Assembly: GCA_020161145.1 (NCBI GenBank)
Contig: JAIUPQ010000006.1
Coordinates: 186,001-250,000, forward strand
DNA length: 64,000 nt
Source of the DNA: Pseudomonadota bacterium
GTDB lineage: Bacteria; Pseudomonadota; Gammaproteobacteria; Burkholderiales; Burkholderiaceae_C
Reading direction: 5' to 3'
Below, in pieces: positions 25,874 through 34,738 of this stretch. Position numbers and translations under genes: made by a program. The notes below the pieces were generated by a model. The model did no database searches and was not told where the DNA came from. It saw only the letters and a list, made by a program, of their open reading frames with translations. Numbering within the stretch: position 1 is the stretch's first letter; every line of letters starts with the position of its first letter.

Positions 25874-27373
25874 ATGAGCAAGCAAAACGAAACCATTGAC
25901 TGGCACGCCCGCGCGGCGGCGCTCAAGCCCGATGGGCGGGCCGTGATCAACGGCGAGCGGGTGGGGGCTATTGGCGGGGAGACCTTTGCCAAGCACTCGC
26001 CCATTGACAACCGCAAGCTGGGCGATGTGGTGCGCGGCCAGGCGGCCGATATTGACGCCGCCGTGACCGCCGCCCGCGCCGCGTTTGAAGACCGCCGCTG
26101 GGCCGGTCAGCCGCCGGCCAGGCGCAAGAAGGTGCTGCAGAAGTTTGCCGACAAGATCCTGGCCGCGCGCGAAGAGCTGGCGCTGCTGGAGACGCTGGAC
26201 ATGGGCAAGCCCATCCAGTATTCGCTGGCCGTGGACGTGGGCGCCACCTCGCGCTGCATCGCCTGGTACGCCGAGGCGGTGGACAAGATCTACGACGAAA
26301 TCGCCCCCACCGGCGACAACGCGCTGGCCTTGATCACGCGCGAGCCCATGGGCGTCATCGGCGTCGTCGTGCCCTGGAACTACCCCATGATCATGGCCGC
26401 CTGGAAGCTGGGCCCCTCGCTGGCCGCCGGCAACTCGGTGGTCTTGAAGCCCAGCGAGAAAAGCCCTTACACCGCCCTGCGCCTGGCCGAGCTGGCGCTG
26501 GAAGCCGGCCTGCCGCCCGGCGTCTTCAACGTGGTGCCCGGCTACGGCCACGAGGCCGGCGAGGCCCTGGCGCTGCACATGGACGTGGACGCCATCGGCT
26601 TCACGGGTTCCACCCGCGTGGGCCGCAAGATGCTGGAGTACAGCGGCCAGAGCAACCTGAAGCGCGTCTACAACGAGCTGGGCGGCAAGAGCGCCTTCGT
26701 CGTCTTTGACGACTTCGCCGACGTCAAGCGCGCCGCCAAGACCGTGGCCGGCAGCATGTTCTTCAACCAGGGCGAGAGCTGCAACGCGCCCTCGCGCGTC
26801 TTCGTCCACGAGTCCATCGCCGAGGCCTTCACCGCCGAGGTGGTCAAGCAGGCGCCGCGCTACGCGCCGGCCGACCCGCTGGCCGACACCACCGTGCTGG
26901 GCGCGCTGGTGGATGAAGGCCAGATGAAGACCGTGATGGGCTACATCGAGGCCGGCCGCGCCGAGGGCGCCAAGCTGGCCACCGGTGGCCAGCGGGCCCG
27001 CGCCGAGACGGGCGGCTTCTACGTCGAGCCCACCGTCTTCACCGGCGTGGCCAACGACATGAAGATTGCCCGCGAGGAAATCTTCGGCCCGGTGATGGCC
27101 ATCCTCACCTTCAAGACCGAGGCCGAGGCCATCGCGCTGGCCAACGGCTCGGACTACGGCCTGCAGGCCAGCGTCTGGAGCGACAACGTCAACCGCGCCC
27201 ATCGCGTCGCGCGCGCGCTGCGGGCCGGCACCGTCCACGTCAACAGCTACGACGAAGACGACTTCACCGTCCCCTTCGGCGGCTACAAGCAAAGCGGCAA
27301 CGGCCGCGACAAATCGCTGCACGCCTTCGACAAGTACACCGAGCTCAAGACCACCTGGCTGCGCATCGACTGA
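25874..27373 (+). CDS. puuC: Aldehyde dehydrogenase, gamma-glutamyl-gamma-aminobutyraldehyde type
   Basis: 499 residues, normal ALDH size. Catalytic Cys303 in FFNQGESCNAPSR, general base Glu268 in NELGGKS, Lys192 in LKPSEKSP and the NAD loop FTGSTRVG at 243-250 are all present. It belongs to the PuuC/AldB-like group acting on amino aldehydes: gamma-glutamyl-aminobutyraldehyde from PuuB and/or 4-aminobutyraldehyde from SpuC. A GGAGG site 8-12 nt before the ATG fixes the start. The next gene starts 4 bases after its stop. Confidence 0.88.
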   Translation: MSKQNETIDWHARAAALKPDGRAVINGERVGAIGGETFAKHSPIDNRKLGDVVRGQAADIDAAVTAARAAFEDRRWAGQPPARRKKVLQKFADKILAAREELALLETLDMGKPIQYSLAVDVGATSRCIAWYAEAVDKIYDEIAPTGDNALALITREPMGVIGVVVPWNYPMIMAAWKLGPSLAAGNSVVLKPSEKSPYTALRLAELALEAGLPPGVFNVVPGYGHEAGEALALHMDVDAIGFTGSTRVGRKMLEYSGQSNLKRVYNELGGKSAFVVFDDFADVKRAAKTVAGSMFFNQGESCNAPSRVFVHESIAEAFTAEVVKQAPRYAPADPLADTTVLGALVDEGQMKTVMGYIEAGRAEGAKLATGGQRARAETGGFYVEPTVFTGVANDMKIAREEIFGPVMAILTFKTEAEAIALANGSDYGLQASVWSDNVNRAHRVARALRAGTVHVNSYDEDDFTVPFGGYKQSGNGRDKSLHAFDKYTELKTTWLRID

Positions 27374-27377
27374 CGCC

Positions 27378-28691
27378 ATGCAGGCCCTGGACGCCAACGC
27401 CGCCATTGAGACCTTGCGCCGGCAAGGCGTCCACACCCTGCTGGTGCAGTTCACCGACGTGCACGGCGTGGCCAAGGGCAAGTGGCTGCCGCTGGAGCGC
27501 CTGCCCGACGCCCTGGCTCAGGGCGCCGGCTTTGCCGGCCCCTCCATCGCCGGCACCGGCCTGCCACGCACCGGCCCGCGCAGCGAGTTCTACGCCCGCG
27601 GCGACGCCGCCACGCTGCGGCCCCTGCCCTGGGCGCCGGGTTTCGCGCGGCTCATTGGCGACGGCTTCGTCGATGGCCAGCCGTTCGACGCCTGCCCGCG
27701 CCAGACGCTGCGCCGCGCCGTGGCGGCGCTGGCCCAGCGCGGCTGGCGGCTGCGCGTCGGCATCGAGCCCGAGTTCTTCCTGCTGCGCCGCGCGGCAGAT
27801 GGCCGCCTCATACCCGCCGACGACCACGACCGCCTGCCCAAACCCTCTTACGACCTCAAGGCCTTGCCACGCCAGCACGCCGTGCTGCTGCCCCTGGCCC
27901 AGCACCTGGCCGCCTGCGGCCTGGCCATCGAGCAGACCGATCACGAAGACGCCCACGGCCAGTACGAACTGAACTTCGGTGCCGCCGACGCCCTCACCAG
28001 CTGCGACCACCTGATGCTGTTCAAGCAGGCCGCCCACACGCTGGCCGAGCGCGAAGGCCTGGTTTTCTCCATGATGCCCAAGCCCTTCGCCGACCAACCC
28101 GGCAGCGGCCTGCACATGCACGTCTCGCTGTGGCAGGCGGGTGGCGACGCGCTGTGCCCCACTGTGGAGCCTTTCATGGCCGGCGTGCTGGCGCACAGCG
28201 CCGGCCTCACCGCGCTGGCCGCACCCACCGTCAACTCCTACAAGCGCCTGACCGTGGGCGAATCGCTGTCCGGCACCACCTGGGCGCCAGCTTACGTGGC
28301 CCACGGCCCCAACAACCGCACCGCGCTGCTGCGCACCCTGCCCGGCCGCTTCGAGTGGCGCCTGCCCGACGCCGCCTGCAACCCCTATCTGGCGCTGGCC
28401 GGCCTGATCGCCGCGGGCCTGGACGGCCTGGACCGCGCCCTGCAGCCGCCCGCGCCCGTCACCGACGACCTCTTTGCGCTGCCGCTGGCCGCCATCCGCG
28501 CGCGCGGCATCCCGCTGCTGCCCCAGACCCTGAGCGAAGCCTGCGACGCCCTGCAAACCGACGCCGTGCTCACCGCCGCCCTGGGCGAGACGCTGACCCG
28601 CGAGTTCCTGGCCCTCAAGCGCGACGAGGCCCTGGCCTACGCGCGGCACGTCAGCCACTGGGAACACCAGCGCTACGGCGCGGTGTACTGA
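27378..28691 (+). CDS. Type III glutamine synthetase-like (GlnT-type) ligase
   Basis: 437 residues. Glutamine synthetase family, but with the GlnT-like pattern: LVQFTDVHGVAKGKWLP and GAGFAG near the N-terminus, GIEPEFFLL, YDLKALPR, QTDHEDAHGQYELNF (metal glutamates), MMPKPFADQPGSGLHMHVSLW, then NNRTALLR. It is distinct from the PuuA at 17265. Relatives include type III glutamate-ammonia ligase and gamma-glutamyl-amide ligases acting on amines, so it may glutamylate another amine in this cluster. It starts 4 bases after puuC. Confidence 0.82.
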   Translation: MQALDANAAIETLRRQGVHTLLVQFTDVHGVAKGKWLPLERLPDALAQGAGFAGPSIAGTGLPRTGPRSEFYARGDAATLRPLPWAPGFARLIGDGFVDGQPFDACPRQTLRRAVAALAQRGWRLRVGIEPEFFLLRRAADGRLIPADDHDRLPKPSYDLKALPRQHAVLLPLAQHLAACGLAIEQTDHEDAHGQYELNFGAADALTSCDHLMLFKQAAHTLAEREGLVFSMMPKPFADQPGSGLHMHVSLWQAGGDALCPTVEPFMAGVLAHSAGLTALAAPTVNSYKRLTVGESLSGTTWAPAYVAHGPNNRTALLRTLPGRFEWRLPDAACNPYLALAGLIAAGLDGLDRALQPPAPVTDDLFALPLAAIRARGIPLLPQTLSEACDALQTDAVLTAALGETLTREFLALKRDEALAYARHVSHWEHQRYGAVY

Positions 28692-28864
28692 CGCCACTCC
28701 TGGCAGCAGTGGTCTCGTTGCCACACAACCCCGCAAGACGTCACATGCAACGCACACTATGCCGCCGCCAGCGCAGCCAAAGCGTAGTCGTGTGCATCTA
28801 CTTCGCCTGTACCGCTGCCAACAAAGCCCGGACGGCCGCTCCACAACAACCGACTCTCCCCGCC

Positions 28865-29851
28865 ATGAACCGATTCGCCTCGCCCTTGCTCTTGATTGCC
28901 CTGTGCTGCGGCGCCGCCGGCGCGGCCCCTGGCGACAGCGCCAAAGAGCCGCTGCGTCCACCCTCGGACTGGGGCGCGCAGCCCAGCAGCAAAGCCGTCC
29001 AGGCCGTGGTCATCGAGGGCGAAGCCACCGATGCCAACGGCTGGGGCGTCGGCATCGAAGCCACCGTGCTGCACTGCAAGAGCGCCATGGAGCTGGGCAT
29101 GGTCACCACCATGCCCGTCATAGCCCCGGGCGCCGACCAGCCCAACCCTTCGCGCAAGCTCAACTACGTCAGCATGGCGGGCGACCGCTTCGTGGGCCGC
29201 ACCGACTACCAGAACTACCGCCCCGACGGCCTGGACGACGCCGGCGCCAGCTCCAGCGAAGCGCTGTGCCACAGCCGCTACGGCTACCAGAAGGCCCACA
29301 CCACCGTGGTGCGCCACATCGACGGTGACCGCGTCAGCACCTGGGATGCCCCCTCCGATGGCCGCCCCACGCTGACCCGCCTGCGCAGCCGCAGCGTCGG
29401 CATCGTGCCCTTGCTTGACCCCAGCGCCGTCGCCCCCGGTGACGCCCTGGTGGCCGGCGGCGCCACCCGTTCCGGCTTCAAGCAAGTGGCCGGCTGGCGC
29501 TGCGAGAACTTCGCCATGCCCGACCGCAGCCAGATGTGCCTGCTCACCGCACAGCCCGGCATTCCCACCATGCTGGTGGGCTACAAGATGCTGCAGACGC
29601 CCGCGCCCGACCAGCCCCCCGCGGCCCACATCAGCCTGCGCGTCAACCGCCTGGTGCCCGGCGTCTGGGTCGATGCCGGCGCGTTCACCCCGCCGCCTGC
29701 TGCCTACGCCGAGACCCGGCAGCCGGGCGGCGGGCGCGCCCCGGCCCCCGCGCCCGCCGCCATGTCAGGCGGCCTGGGCGACCTGCCCGCGCTGCTCAAG
29801 CAGATGCAGTCGGCCAGCCCTGCAGCCAGCGCACCGTCAAAAAGCCGGTGA
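28865..29851 (+). CDS. Secreted protein of unknown function
   Basis: 328 residues with a signal peptide cleaved near AGA-APG (residue 20). The mature part has VVIEGEATDANGWGVGIEAT, four cysteines in HCKS, LCHSR, RCENF and MCLLT contexts (two possible disulfides), SLRVNRLVPGVWV, and a proline/alanine-rich low-complexity tail. I do not recognise the family. The start was set at the ATG with a good signal peptide; the same frame is open further upstream, antisense-like over the GlnT gene, but that part is an arginine-rich shadow. Confidence 0.65.
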   Translation: MNRFASPLLLIALCCGAAGAAPGDSAKEPLRPPSDWGAQPSSKAVQAVVIEGEATDANGWGVGIEATVLHCKSAMELGMVTTMPVIAPGADQPNPSRKLNYVSMAGDRFVGRTDYQNYRPDGLDDAGASSSEALCHSRYGYQKAHTTVVRHIDGDRVSTWDAPSDGRPTLTRLRSRSVGIVPLLDPSAVAPGDALVAGGATRSGFKQVAGWRCENFAMPDRSQMCLLTAQPGIPTMLVGYKMLQTPAPDQPPAAHISLRVNRLVPGVWVDAGAFTPPPAAYAETRQPGGGRAPAPAPAAMSGGLGDLPALLKQMQSASPAASAPSKSR

Positions 29852-30116
29852 CGCCCCCAATCGCAGCCGGCCACGGTCGGAGGCCGCATGCACAACGACT
29901 GGAGCATCTAGCGGTCGCCACGCCAGCTCTGCGGCGCATCCGGCCGTGGGCCAGAATGGCTTGGTTTGAAGTGGGGCTGGCGATGATGCTGGGTGACATG
30001 ATTTGTCGGGCGTGCACTTACGCAAGCTGGCACGCTGAGCGGATGGCAGGCGCCCTGCCTCCGCGTACAACCCGGCAAGCCTGCCGCAAGGCCTGTGGCC
30101 TTGGCGGTAGCCAGCC
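29852..30116. other. 265-bp intergenic gap, no gene recognised
   Basis: It contains a short frame from 29959 that does not look conserved and a small hairpin AAGGCC-TGT-GGCCTT at 30088-30102 just before the EamA start. I see no convincing promoter, terminator or RNA gene. Confidence 0.4.
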
Positions 30117-31028
30117 ATGACGCCGCCAGCCACCCCACCCTGGCGCGCCTACGTGTTGCTGGCCGCCAGCATGGCGCTGGTGGGCAGCTATGTGGGTCTG
30201 TCCAAGCTGCTGCTGGCCAGCTTCCCGGTGTTCGTGCTGGCGTGGCTGCGCTATGCCATCGGCGGCGTGGCCATGCTGCCCTGGTTGCGCCGGGCACCCG
30301 GCGAGGCGCGGCTCACCCGGGCCGATCTGCGGCTGCTGTTCTGGGAGGCGTTCTTCGGCAACTTCCTTTTCACTGCGCTGATGCTGTACGGCGTGGCGGC
30401 CACCTCGGCCGTGGCGGCGGGGGTGGTGATGGCGGCGCTGCCGGCCGCCGTGGGGTTGCTGTCGGCGCTGCTGCTGCGCGAGCGTCTGGCGCCCGCCGTG
30501 CGTGTGGGCATCGTGCTGGCGGTGGCCGGCATAGGCTGGCTGGCGCTGGCGCGCAGCACCGATGCGGGCAACCCCGCACCGTGGTGGGGCTATGCGCTGC
30601 TGGTGGGGGCGGTGCTGTGCGAGGCGCTTTACGTGGTCATCGGCAAGCGGCTGACGGCGGGCCTGTCGCCCAAGCGCATTGCGGCGCTGATCAACCTCTG
30701 GGGCCTGGCCTTGGTGACGCCGCTGGCGCTGTGGCAGGTGTGGGCGCTGGGCTGGCCCACGCCCGGCCTGGGTACGGTGCTGCTGCTGGTGTACTACGCG
30801 CTGGCGGCCAGCATGTGGAGCGTGTGGCTGTGGATGTCGGGCCTGACGCGGGTGCCGGCCAACCAGGCCGGCGTGTTCACCGTGCTGCTGCCCGTGACGG
30901 CGGCGCTGGTGGGCGTGGTCTGGCTGGGCGAGCCGTTCGGCGCGGCGCAGGCGGGCTCGTTCGCGCTGGCGCTGGCGGGGTTGCTGGTGGCCACGTGGCC
31001 CAGCGGGCGCTACCCCACGCGGCTTTGA
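30117..31028 (+). CDS. EamA/DMT-family transporter
   Basis: 303 residues with about ten hydrophobic helices arranged as two five-helix EamA repeats (roughly 10-140 and 155-295). Typical phrases are FLFTALMLYGVAATSAVAAG and, in the second repeat, VPANQAGVFTVLLPVTAALVGVVWLGEP. Members export amino acids or metabolites; the substrate is not predictable. Its stop lies 10 bases before the azlC ATG. Confidence 0.87.
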   Translation: MTPPATPPWRAYVLLAASMALVGSYVGLSKLLLASFPVFVLAWLRYAIGGVAMLPWLRRAPGEARLTRADLRLLFWEAFFGNFLFTALMLYGVAATSAVAAGVVMAALPAAVGLLSALLLRERLAPAVRVGIVLAVAGIGWLALARSTDAGNPAPWWGYALLVGAVLCEALYVVIGKRLTAGLSPKRIAALINLWGLALVTPLALWQVWALGWPTPGLGTVLLLVYYALAASMWSVWLWMSGLTRVPANQAGVFTVLLPVTAALVGVVWLGEPFGAAQAGSFALALAGLLVATWPSGRYPTRL

Positions 31029-31032
31029 CAAT
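31027..31032 (+). promoter_or_regulatory. -10-like hexamer 6 nt before azlC
   Basis: GACAAT lies exactly 6 nt before the ATG at 31039 and overlaps the stop codon of the EamA gene. It would give a leaderless azlC transcript starting at the ATG. Confidence 0.4.
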
Positions 31033-31038
31033 ACGCCC

Positions 31039-31722
31039 ATGACCCCAACCCGCGCTGCCCTCACACCTTGGCTCACTGGCCTGCGCGCCAGCGCTGCCAT
31101 CGCGCTGGGCTATGCGCCCATCGCGTTTTCGTTCGGCATTGCGGCGCGGCAGGCGGGGCTGGATGCGCTGCTGGTGCTGGGCATCTCCACGTTTGTGTAT
31201 GCGGGCGGCAGCCAGTTCGTGCTGATCGGCCTGCTGACTTCGGGCGCCGGGGTGCTGACCGCCGTGCCCACCATCTGGCTGCTCAACGCCCGCCACCTGC
31301 TCTATGGCCCGGCGCTGGCGCCGCAACTGGCCGGCGCCCGCACCCGGGGCGCGGGGCTGACCGACGAGGTGTTTGCCTACGCCGCCGCACAGATGAGCCA
31401 GCAGCCGCCCGAGGCGCGCGCGGCCTGGCTGGGCGGCGTGCAGGCCGGCGCCTATGCGGCCTGGGTGGGTGGCACGGCGCTGGGCGTGGCGCTGGGGCCC
31501 GGCGCGCTGCCGCCGTGGCCGGTGTTGCAGGCGGCGTTGCAGTTCCTGCTGCCGGCGCTCTTTTTTGCGCTGCTGCTGGGCATGGATCTGGCTCGCCAGT
31601 GGCCGGTGGCGCTGGTGGCGGCCCTGGCGGCGGCGTTGGCGCTGGCGCTGGGCTGGCCGGCCCACGTGGCCGTGCCAGTGGCGCTGCTGGCGGGCGCAGG
31701 CTGGGGAGCCTGGCGTGGTTGA
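31039..31722 (+). CDS. azlC: AzlC-family branched-chain amino acid exporter, large subunit
   Basis: 227 residues with several membrane helices. The start region ALGYAPIAFSFGIAARQAG, followed by YAGGSQFVLIGLL and LLNARHLLYG, is the AzlC signature. With AzlD it forms a two-part exporter (branched-chain amino acids or analogues). Its last 8 bases overlap the azlD start. Confidence 0.9.
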   Translation: MTPTRAALTPWLTGLRASAAIALGYAPIAFSFGIAARQAGLDALLVLGISTFVYAGGSQFVLIGLLTSGAGVLTAVPTIWLLNARHLLYGPALAPQLAGARTRGAGLTDEVFAYAAAQMSQQPPEARAAWLGGVQAGAYAAWVGGTALGVALGPGALPPWPVLQAALQFLLPALFFALLLGMDLARQWPVALVAALAAALALALGWPAHVAVPVALLAGAGWGAWRG

Positions 31723-32059
31723 GTGGGCCATCGTGCTGCTGGCGGGGCTGGGCACGCTGCTGATGCGCGTGCTGCCGCTGCGGCGGGCGCTGCGTGGGCG
31801 GGGCCTGCAAGGCGGCCCCGTCTGGTTGCAGCGGCTGGCGGCGGCCAGCGGGCCGGCGGCCATGGCCGCGCTGCTGGTGGCCGGCGTGGCGCCGGCGCTG
31901 GCCGGCCCGGCCGCTGTGCGCGAGGCGCTGGCCACGGCCGTGGCGCTGGCGGCCATGGTGCTGGTGCGGCGGCTGCTGGGCGCGGGCATGCTGGTGCCCA
32001 CGCTGGTGGGCGCGGGGGTGTATGGCGGGCTGGTGACGCTGCTGCACGCCCTGGCCTGA
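31715..32059 (+). CDS. azlD: AzlD-family exporter, small subunit
   Basis: 114 residues starting at GTG 31715, which overlaps the end of azlC by 8 bases. Three to four helices and LAGLGTLLMRVLPLRRAL near the N-terminus match the AzlD family; LVPTLVGAGVYGGLVTLL closes the protein. Partner of AzlC. The stop codon directly abuts a 103-bp inverted-repeat element. Confidence 0.83.
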   Translation: MVEWAIVLLAGLGTLLMRVLPLRRALRGRGLQGGPVWLQRLAAASGPAAMAALLVAGVAPALAGPAAVREALATAVALAAMVLVRRLLGAGMLVPTLVGAGVYGGLVTLLHALA

Positions 32060-32162
32060 TACGGATTCGCAATCAAGGCGCTCACTTCGTTCCGTCGCCT
32101 TGCCGTGCTACAGCACTGTCTGCGGCTCCGCGCCTTGTGATCACCTTGATTGCGAATCCGTA
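32060..32162. repeat. 103-bp element bounded by 19-bp perfect inverted repeats
   Basis: TACGGATTCGCAATCAAGG at 32060-32078 is repeated in inverted form at 32144-32162. A further TCAC/GTGA pair (32082-32085, 32137-32140) extends the stem. The interior contains no gene. The element begins at the base after the azlD stop and lies before the DUF294 gene. It could be a mini-transposable element (MITE-like), a REP-type palindrome or a large terminator hairpin without a T tract. Confidence 0.7.
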
Positions 32163-32246
32163 TGAGGGCCGGCCCTGCAAGCTGGGCGCAAGGCCCGGCG
32201 CGAGAATCTGCCGTGGAGCGGGCACCGGCCGCTTTCAGGGTTCAAG

Positions 32247-34064
32247 ATGCCATCCGCCTTCAATTTCAACGCCTCTCCCTTCGACGCCCTGACGGCCGAC
32301 GAGCAGCGCCAGGTGCGCGACCACGTGGACGTGGCCTATTTCCGCCAGGGCGCCACCATCCTCGACGTGGGCGCCGTGCCCACCCACCTGTTCGTCATCA
32401 TCAAGGGCTATGTGACCCAGTTCGATGGCGACGAGGTCATTGCCACCTACGGGCCCGACGACACCTTCGACGGCCGTGGCCTGGTGGCGGGCAAGGTCAG
32501 CAGCCGCTTCGTGGCCAATGAAGAGGTGGTGGCCTACGAGCTGGCCGAACAGACGGTCAGCGACCTGATTGCCGCCAACGCCACCTTTGGCGCCCTGCTG
32601 TTTTCGGATCTGGGGCAAAAGCTCTCGGCGCTGGCCCAGCGCGGCGGCGAGAGCGAGTTCCAGTCGCTGAACTTCCAGCGCGTGGACTCGGCCTATGTGC
32701 GGCCGGCGGTGGTGGTGGACGCCAGCCTGGACATCGTCTCGGTGGTGCGCATCTTTCAGCAAGAGCGCAGCACCAACGTGCTGGTGCGCGACACCCGCAC
32801 CCAGCCGTCGCGCCTGGGCATGTTCACCACCACGGCCTTGCAGCGCGCCGTGCTCAGCGGCCGGCCGCTGGACCAGTTGCCGGTGGGCGAGCTGGCCAAC
32901 TACACGCTGATCACGGTCAAGCCCAGCGACCAGGTGGGCGATGCGCTGGCGCTGATGCTGCACCACGCCATCCACCGCGTGGTGGTGATGGAGGGCACCG
33001 AGGTGCGCGGCGTGCTGGAGACGCTGGACGTGTTCAGCTTCCTGTCCAACCACTCGATGCTGATCACCATCCGGCTCAACACCGCGCGCACGCTGGACGA
33101 CCTGGCCACGGCGGCCGGTCAGATCACCGAGATGATCGGCCGCCAGCACCGCGTGGGCAACCGCGTGCACCTGATTGCGCGCATGGTGCAGGGGTTGAAT
33201 GCACGGCTGTTTGCCCACGCCTGGCGGCTGATTGCGCCGCCCGACCTGGTGGCCAACTCCTGCCTCTTCGTCATGGGCAGCGAGGGGCGCGGCGAGCAGT
33301 TGCTCAAGACCGACCAGGACAACGGCCTGATCTGGCGCGACGGCTACACGCCGCCGGCTGACCTGGACGCCATCTGCCAGCGCTTTTCAGACGAGCTGGC
33401 CCGCTTCGGCTACCCCGAGTGCCCGGGCCGCATCATGGTCAACAACCCGGCCTGGCGCATGGCGGCCAGCACGTTTGCGCAAACGGCGCGGCGCTGGCTG
33501 GTCATGCCCGAGGGCGACGCGCTGATGAATCTGGCCATCTTCATGGACGCCCACGCCGTGGCCGGCGACGCCGCGCTGCTGGACGACGTGCAGGCCGGCA
33601 TGTATGCGCTGGCCGCCGACAACGACGCCGTGCTGGCCCGCTTCGCCGCCGCCATCGACGCCTTTGGCAACACCAGCGGCTGGTGGAACCGCCTGCTGGG
33701 CGACAAAGGCCAGCACATGAACATCAAGAAGGAAGGCATCTTCCCGCTGGTGCACGGCATCCGCAGCCTGGCTTTTGCTCACCGCCTGCGTGAGACGGGC
33801 ACCGCCGCCCGCATTGCGGCGCTGGCCGAGCGCGACGTGTTGCCCCAGAGCATGGCCGAAGAGCTGACCAACGCCCTGCACCTGTTCATGAACCTGCGGC
33901 TCAAGGCCGGCCTGGCCGAGCTGGCGGCGCACGAGCCCGTCTCGGGCGCGGTGGACGTGGCCGGCCTCTCGCCACTGGATCGCGACCTGCTCAAGGACGC
34001 GCTGGGCGTGGTCAAGCGCTTCAAGGTGCTGGTGCGCCAGCGCTTCCGGCTGGACGCGCTGTGA
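32247..34064 (+). CDS. cNMP-binding / CBS-pair / DUF294 nucleotidyltransferase-like protein
   Basis: 605 residues. Domain order: cyclic-nucleotide-binding-like domain (about 10-115), CBS pair (about 150-265), a DUF294 nucleotidyltransferase domain with GSEGRGE at 344-350 and DQDNG at 356-360 (the GS-x-D-x-D metal motif shared with GlnD), and a C-terminal DUF294_C helical domain. Such proteins are thought to modify or regulate a partner in response to nucleotides. In many proteobacteria they sit next to a DnaQ-like exonuclease and an acetate/solute symporter; here the exonuclease follows directly (GTGA overlap) while DUF485-ActP lies 8 kb away. Confidence 0.88.
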   Translation: MPSAFNFNASPFDALTADEQRQVRDHVDVAYFRQGATILDVGAVPTHLFVIIKGYVTQFDGDEVIATYGPDDTFDGRGLVAGKVSSRFVANEEVVAYELAEQTVSDLIAANATFGALLFSDLGQKLSALAQRGGESEFQSLNFQRVDSAYVRPAVVVDASLDIVSVVRIFQQERSTNVLVRDTRTQPSRLGMFTTTALQRAVLSGRPLDQLPVGELANYTLITVKPSDQVGDALALMLHHAIHRVVVMEGTEVRGVLETLDVFSFLSNHSMLITIRLNTARTLDDLATAAGQITEMIGRQHRVGNRVHLIARMVQGLNARLFAHAWRLIAPPDLVANSCLFVMGSEGRGEQLLKTDQDNGLIWRDGYTPPADLDAICQRFSDELARFGYPECPGRIMVNNPAWRMAASTFAQTARRWLVMPEGDALMNLAIFMDAHAVAGDAALLDDVQAGMYALAADNDAVLARFAAAIDAFGNTSGWWNRLLGDKGQHMNIKKEGIFPLVHGIRSLAFAHRLRETGTAARIAALAERDVLPQSMAEELTNALHLFMNLRLKAGLAELAAHEPVSGAVDVAGLSPLDRDLLKDALGVVKRFKVLVRQRFRLDAL

Positions 34065-34723
34065 CCACCGCCCTGTTCACCCTGCCCGTCTTCAGCCGCA
34101 TGCGGCGGGCCTGGAAGCTGCGCCGGCTCAAAGACCCCACGCTGGCCTTCGTGTTCGACGCGCCGCCTGCCGACGAATGGGTGTCGCTGGACTGCGAGAC
34201 CACGGGCCTGAACACCCGCAGCGACCAGATCATCTCCATTGGCGCGGTGCGCATCGTGGGCCAGCGCGTGATGACCAGCCAGCGCTTCGACGTGCGCGTG
34301 CGCCCCGAGAACGGGCAGAGCTTCTCGGCCGACAGCGTGCGCATCCACCGCCTGCGCGAGCAGGACGTGGCGGATGGCCTGCCGCCCGCCGAGGCCGTGC
34401 GGCAGTTGCTGCTGTTCATCGGCAGCCGGCCGCTGGTGGGTTACTACCTGGAGTTCGACGTGGCCATGCTCAACCGCGTGGCGCGGCCGCTGCTGGGCTT
34501 TGGCCTGCCGCAGCCCCGCATCGAGGTCTCGGCGCTGTACTACGATTACCGCTTTCGCCAGCTGCCGCCCTACCAGCAGCACGACAACGCCGACATCGAC
34601 CTGCGCTTCGACACGCTGATGGATGACCTGGCGCTGCCGCGCCGCGAGGCCCACGACGCACTCAACGACGCGGTGATGACGGCGCTGGCCTTCATCAAGC
34701 TGCGCCACCTGCGCGGCGATTGA
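34061..34723 (+). CDS. DnaQ-like 3'-5' exonuclease (DEDDh)
   Basis: 220 residues from GTG 34061, overlapping the preceding TGA (GTGA). ExoI motif VSLDCETTGL with Asp44 and Glu46, ExoII LEFDVAML with Asp133 and ExoIII HDALNDA with His198 and Asp203 give a complete DEDDh site. The N-terminal 40 residues are basic and precede the catalytic domain. It probably degrades DNA or RNA 3' ends; its linkage to the DUF294 protein is conserved in other bacteria, but the reason is unknown. Confidence 0.87.
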   Translation: MTTALFTLPVFSRMRRAWKLRRLKDPTLAFVFDAPPADEWVSLDCETTGLNTRSDQIISIGAVRIVGQRVMTSQRFDVRVRPENGQSFSADSVRIHRLREQDVADGLPPAEAVRQLLLFIGSRPLVGYYLEFDVAMLNRVARPLLGFGLPQPRIEVSALYYDYRFRQLPPYQQHDNADIDLRFDTLMDDLALPRREAHDALNDAVMTALAFIKLRHLRGD

Positions 34724-34738
34724 ACCGGAGCCTCCACC

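Noticed and set aside
27482-29851. A long frame running from the GlnT-like gene into the secreted protein
   Set aside because: The first part is a shadow of the ligase; a proper signal peptide begins at 28865, so only that part is taken as a gene.
29959-30120. Short plus-strand frame before the EamA gene
   Set aside because: Odd composition, no ribosome-binding site and no resemblance to known proteins; treated as noncoding.
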